Origin: Bordetella parapertussis
GTDB taxonomy: Bacteria > Pseudomonadota > Gammaproteobacteria > Burkholderiales > Burkholderiaceae_B
DNA length: 52,135 nucleotides
Assembly (NCBI GenBank): GCA_945895265.1
Contig: CAMDEF010000026.1
Location: 1 to 52,135, forward strand
Direction: 5' to 3'
Shown: one piece after another, positions 51,460 to 52,135 of the stretch
How positions within the stretch are numbered: the stretch's first letter is position 1
Layout: the number at the start of each line of letters is the position of its first letter
Notes under the pieces: model-generated
Database searches by the model: none
What the model saw: the letters and a program-made list of their open reading frames with translations, nothing else
What the model was told of the DNA's origin: nothing
Made by a program: the position numbers and the translations under genes

Positions 51460-52135
51460 GGCTGGATGGGGGGTAAAGCTTGTGTCGAAGTTGTTACGGT
51501 GCTGCCAGCAAGCGAGCCAGAGCCACCCGCCGTGGCCAGCTCTTGTTGCGCAGCCTCAATCATCCACGCCAAGGTTTCACGCAACCGCTTGGGCTGCCAA
51601 TTGGGCACAAAGGTTTTCAAAAGCGTCGTGTCGCCACCCAGCTTCAGTACCTCGTTGGCGCGCACAAACAGTGGGTTGACGCGGGCCTCTAGCGAATGCC
51701 CGGTTAGCTCAGTCGCCAGCGCCAGTGCCTCTTTAAGCGACACCAAATTGCTAGAACAGACGTTCACGATCTGACCAATTGGCGCCGCCTCAAGCAACAG
51801 GCGATAGGCTTTCACCACATCGCGTACGTCATTGAATTCGCGCCACACATCCATGTTGCCTAAATCAAGCGTCGGTTGCTTACGCACAAAATGCGACACG
51901 ATCTTTGGGATCAAAAAGCTTTCTGACTGACCAATGCCGGTGTAATTAAACGGCCGCGCCATCACCACCGGCACCCTGGGCAACCAGAGCTTTGCCATGT
52001 ATTCCATGGCCAGTTTGCTGACGGCATAGTCGTTAGCCGGGTTGACCGGGTTGGCTTCGCTGAGCAAACCACCTTGCAAATTGCCGTACACGTTGGCGCT
52101 ACTGGCTAATAGCACGCACTTTAATTGCGCAGAAA
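51456..52135 (-). CDS. rmd: GDP-6-deoxy-D-mannose reductase-like epimerase (partial)
   Basis: The frame is open to the right edge, so the N-terminus with the NAD motif is outside the window; about 225 residues are seen. An extended-SDR sugar enzyme: VLLASSANVYGN carries the Ser/Ala-Asn block, PANDYAVSKLAME is the catalytic YxxxK, followed by ARPFNYTGIGQSESFLIPKI and REFNDVRDVVKAYRLLL. The block RPFNYTGIGQ is what I associate with GDP-6-deoxymannose reductase (Rmd), making GDP-D-rhamnose from the 4-keto intermediate. The C-terminus has a Ser/Thr/Gly-rich tail. Coupled to the GT4 gene. A related GDP-mannose dehydratase gene would be expected upstream. Confidence 0.8.
   Translation of the reverse strand, partial: SAQLKCVLLASSANVYGNLQGGLLSEANPVNPANDYAVSKLAMEYMAKLWLPRVPVVMARPFNYTGIGQSESFLIPKIVSHFVRKQPTLDLGNMDVWREFNDVRDVVKAYRLLLEAAPIGQIVNVCSSNLVSLKEALALATELTGHSLEARVNPLFVRANEVLKLGGDTTLLKTFVPNWQPKRLRETLAWMIEAAQQELATAGGSGSLAGSTVTTSTQALPPIQP

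Noticed and set aside
1..52135. CRISPR arrays, rRNA, tRNA, integrases, transposases, replication origins
   Set aside because: I found no regularly spaced repeats, no cloverleaf or CCA-ended elements and no recombinase motifs; the only tandem repeats are the short arrays near 31972 and 34218.

Overview
The window looks like chromosomal DNA of a beta-proteobacterium of the order Burkholderiales, most likely Alcaligenaceae (Bordetella/Achromobacter-like). This is inference from gene content and order: a fmdB - DUF502 - aspS - endo/exonuclease/phosphatase - phospholipase D block, a Bug-type TctC solute receptor, and many LysR/IclR-controlled catabolic genes. I see no rRNA, tRNA, CRISPR array, integrase or insertion sequence.

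Layout. 0.15-7.5 kb: catabolic genes (an SDR with an altered active site, a LigB-type dioxygenase, an IlvD/Edd dehydratase, an NDP-forming acyl-CoA synthetase, a dienelactone hydrolase). Wedged among them is a nucleotidyltransferase gene overlapping a 53-codon partner. 7.5-18.2 kb: a divergent LysR regulator and a long operon of a polyamine/opine-type ABC importer, a flavin oxidase set (two DAO-type subunits, a [2Fe-2S] subunit, an HcnB-like subunit), RidA and a flavoprotein. This is a complete unit to import and oxidise an amine or imino acid. 18.1-26.8 kb: an AbrB-like orphan with its own palindromic site, a secreted amidohydrolase beside an IclR regulator, free methionine sulfoxide reductase coupled to a GMC oxidoreductase, ureidoglycolate lyase, a Na+/H+ antiporter-like membrane protein and an amidase. 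27.0-32.9 kb: the conserved fmdB/aspS block. 33.2-38.1 kb: galE, a family 25 glycosyltransferase, an O-antigen ligase-like protein and an MFS exporter. 38.3-42.4 kb: Bug receptor, TauD/TfdA dioxygenase, acyl-CoA synthetase.

42.4-52.1 kb: a polysaccharide cluster (MraY/WecA-like initiator, two GT4 enzymes, GDP-6-deoxymannose reductase-like epimerase; suggestive of a rhamnan O-chain). It is flanked and interrupted by toxin-antitoxin or defence-like modules: an excisionase-type HTH + AbiEii-like nucleotidyltransferase + AbiEi-like set, an XRE-ImmA/IrrE + PIN pair, and an uncharacterised pair of a helical-repeat protein and a HEPN protein.

The most striking signals are in this last region. A 55-bp near-perfect palindrome covers the start codon of the AbiEii-like gene. 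A 42-bp nested palindrome lies just before the XRE-ImmA gene. The HEPN gene runs 41 bp into the convergent glycosyltransferase gene. Most modules carry their own palindromic control site, as expected of self-regulated mobile cargo placed in a surface-polysaccharide locus.
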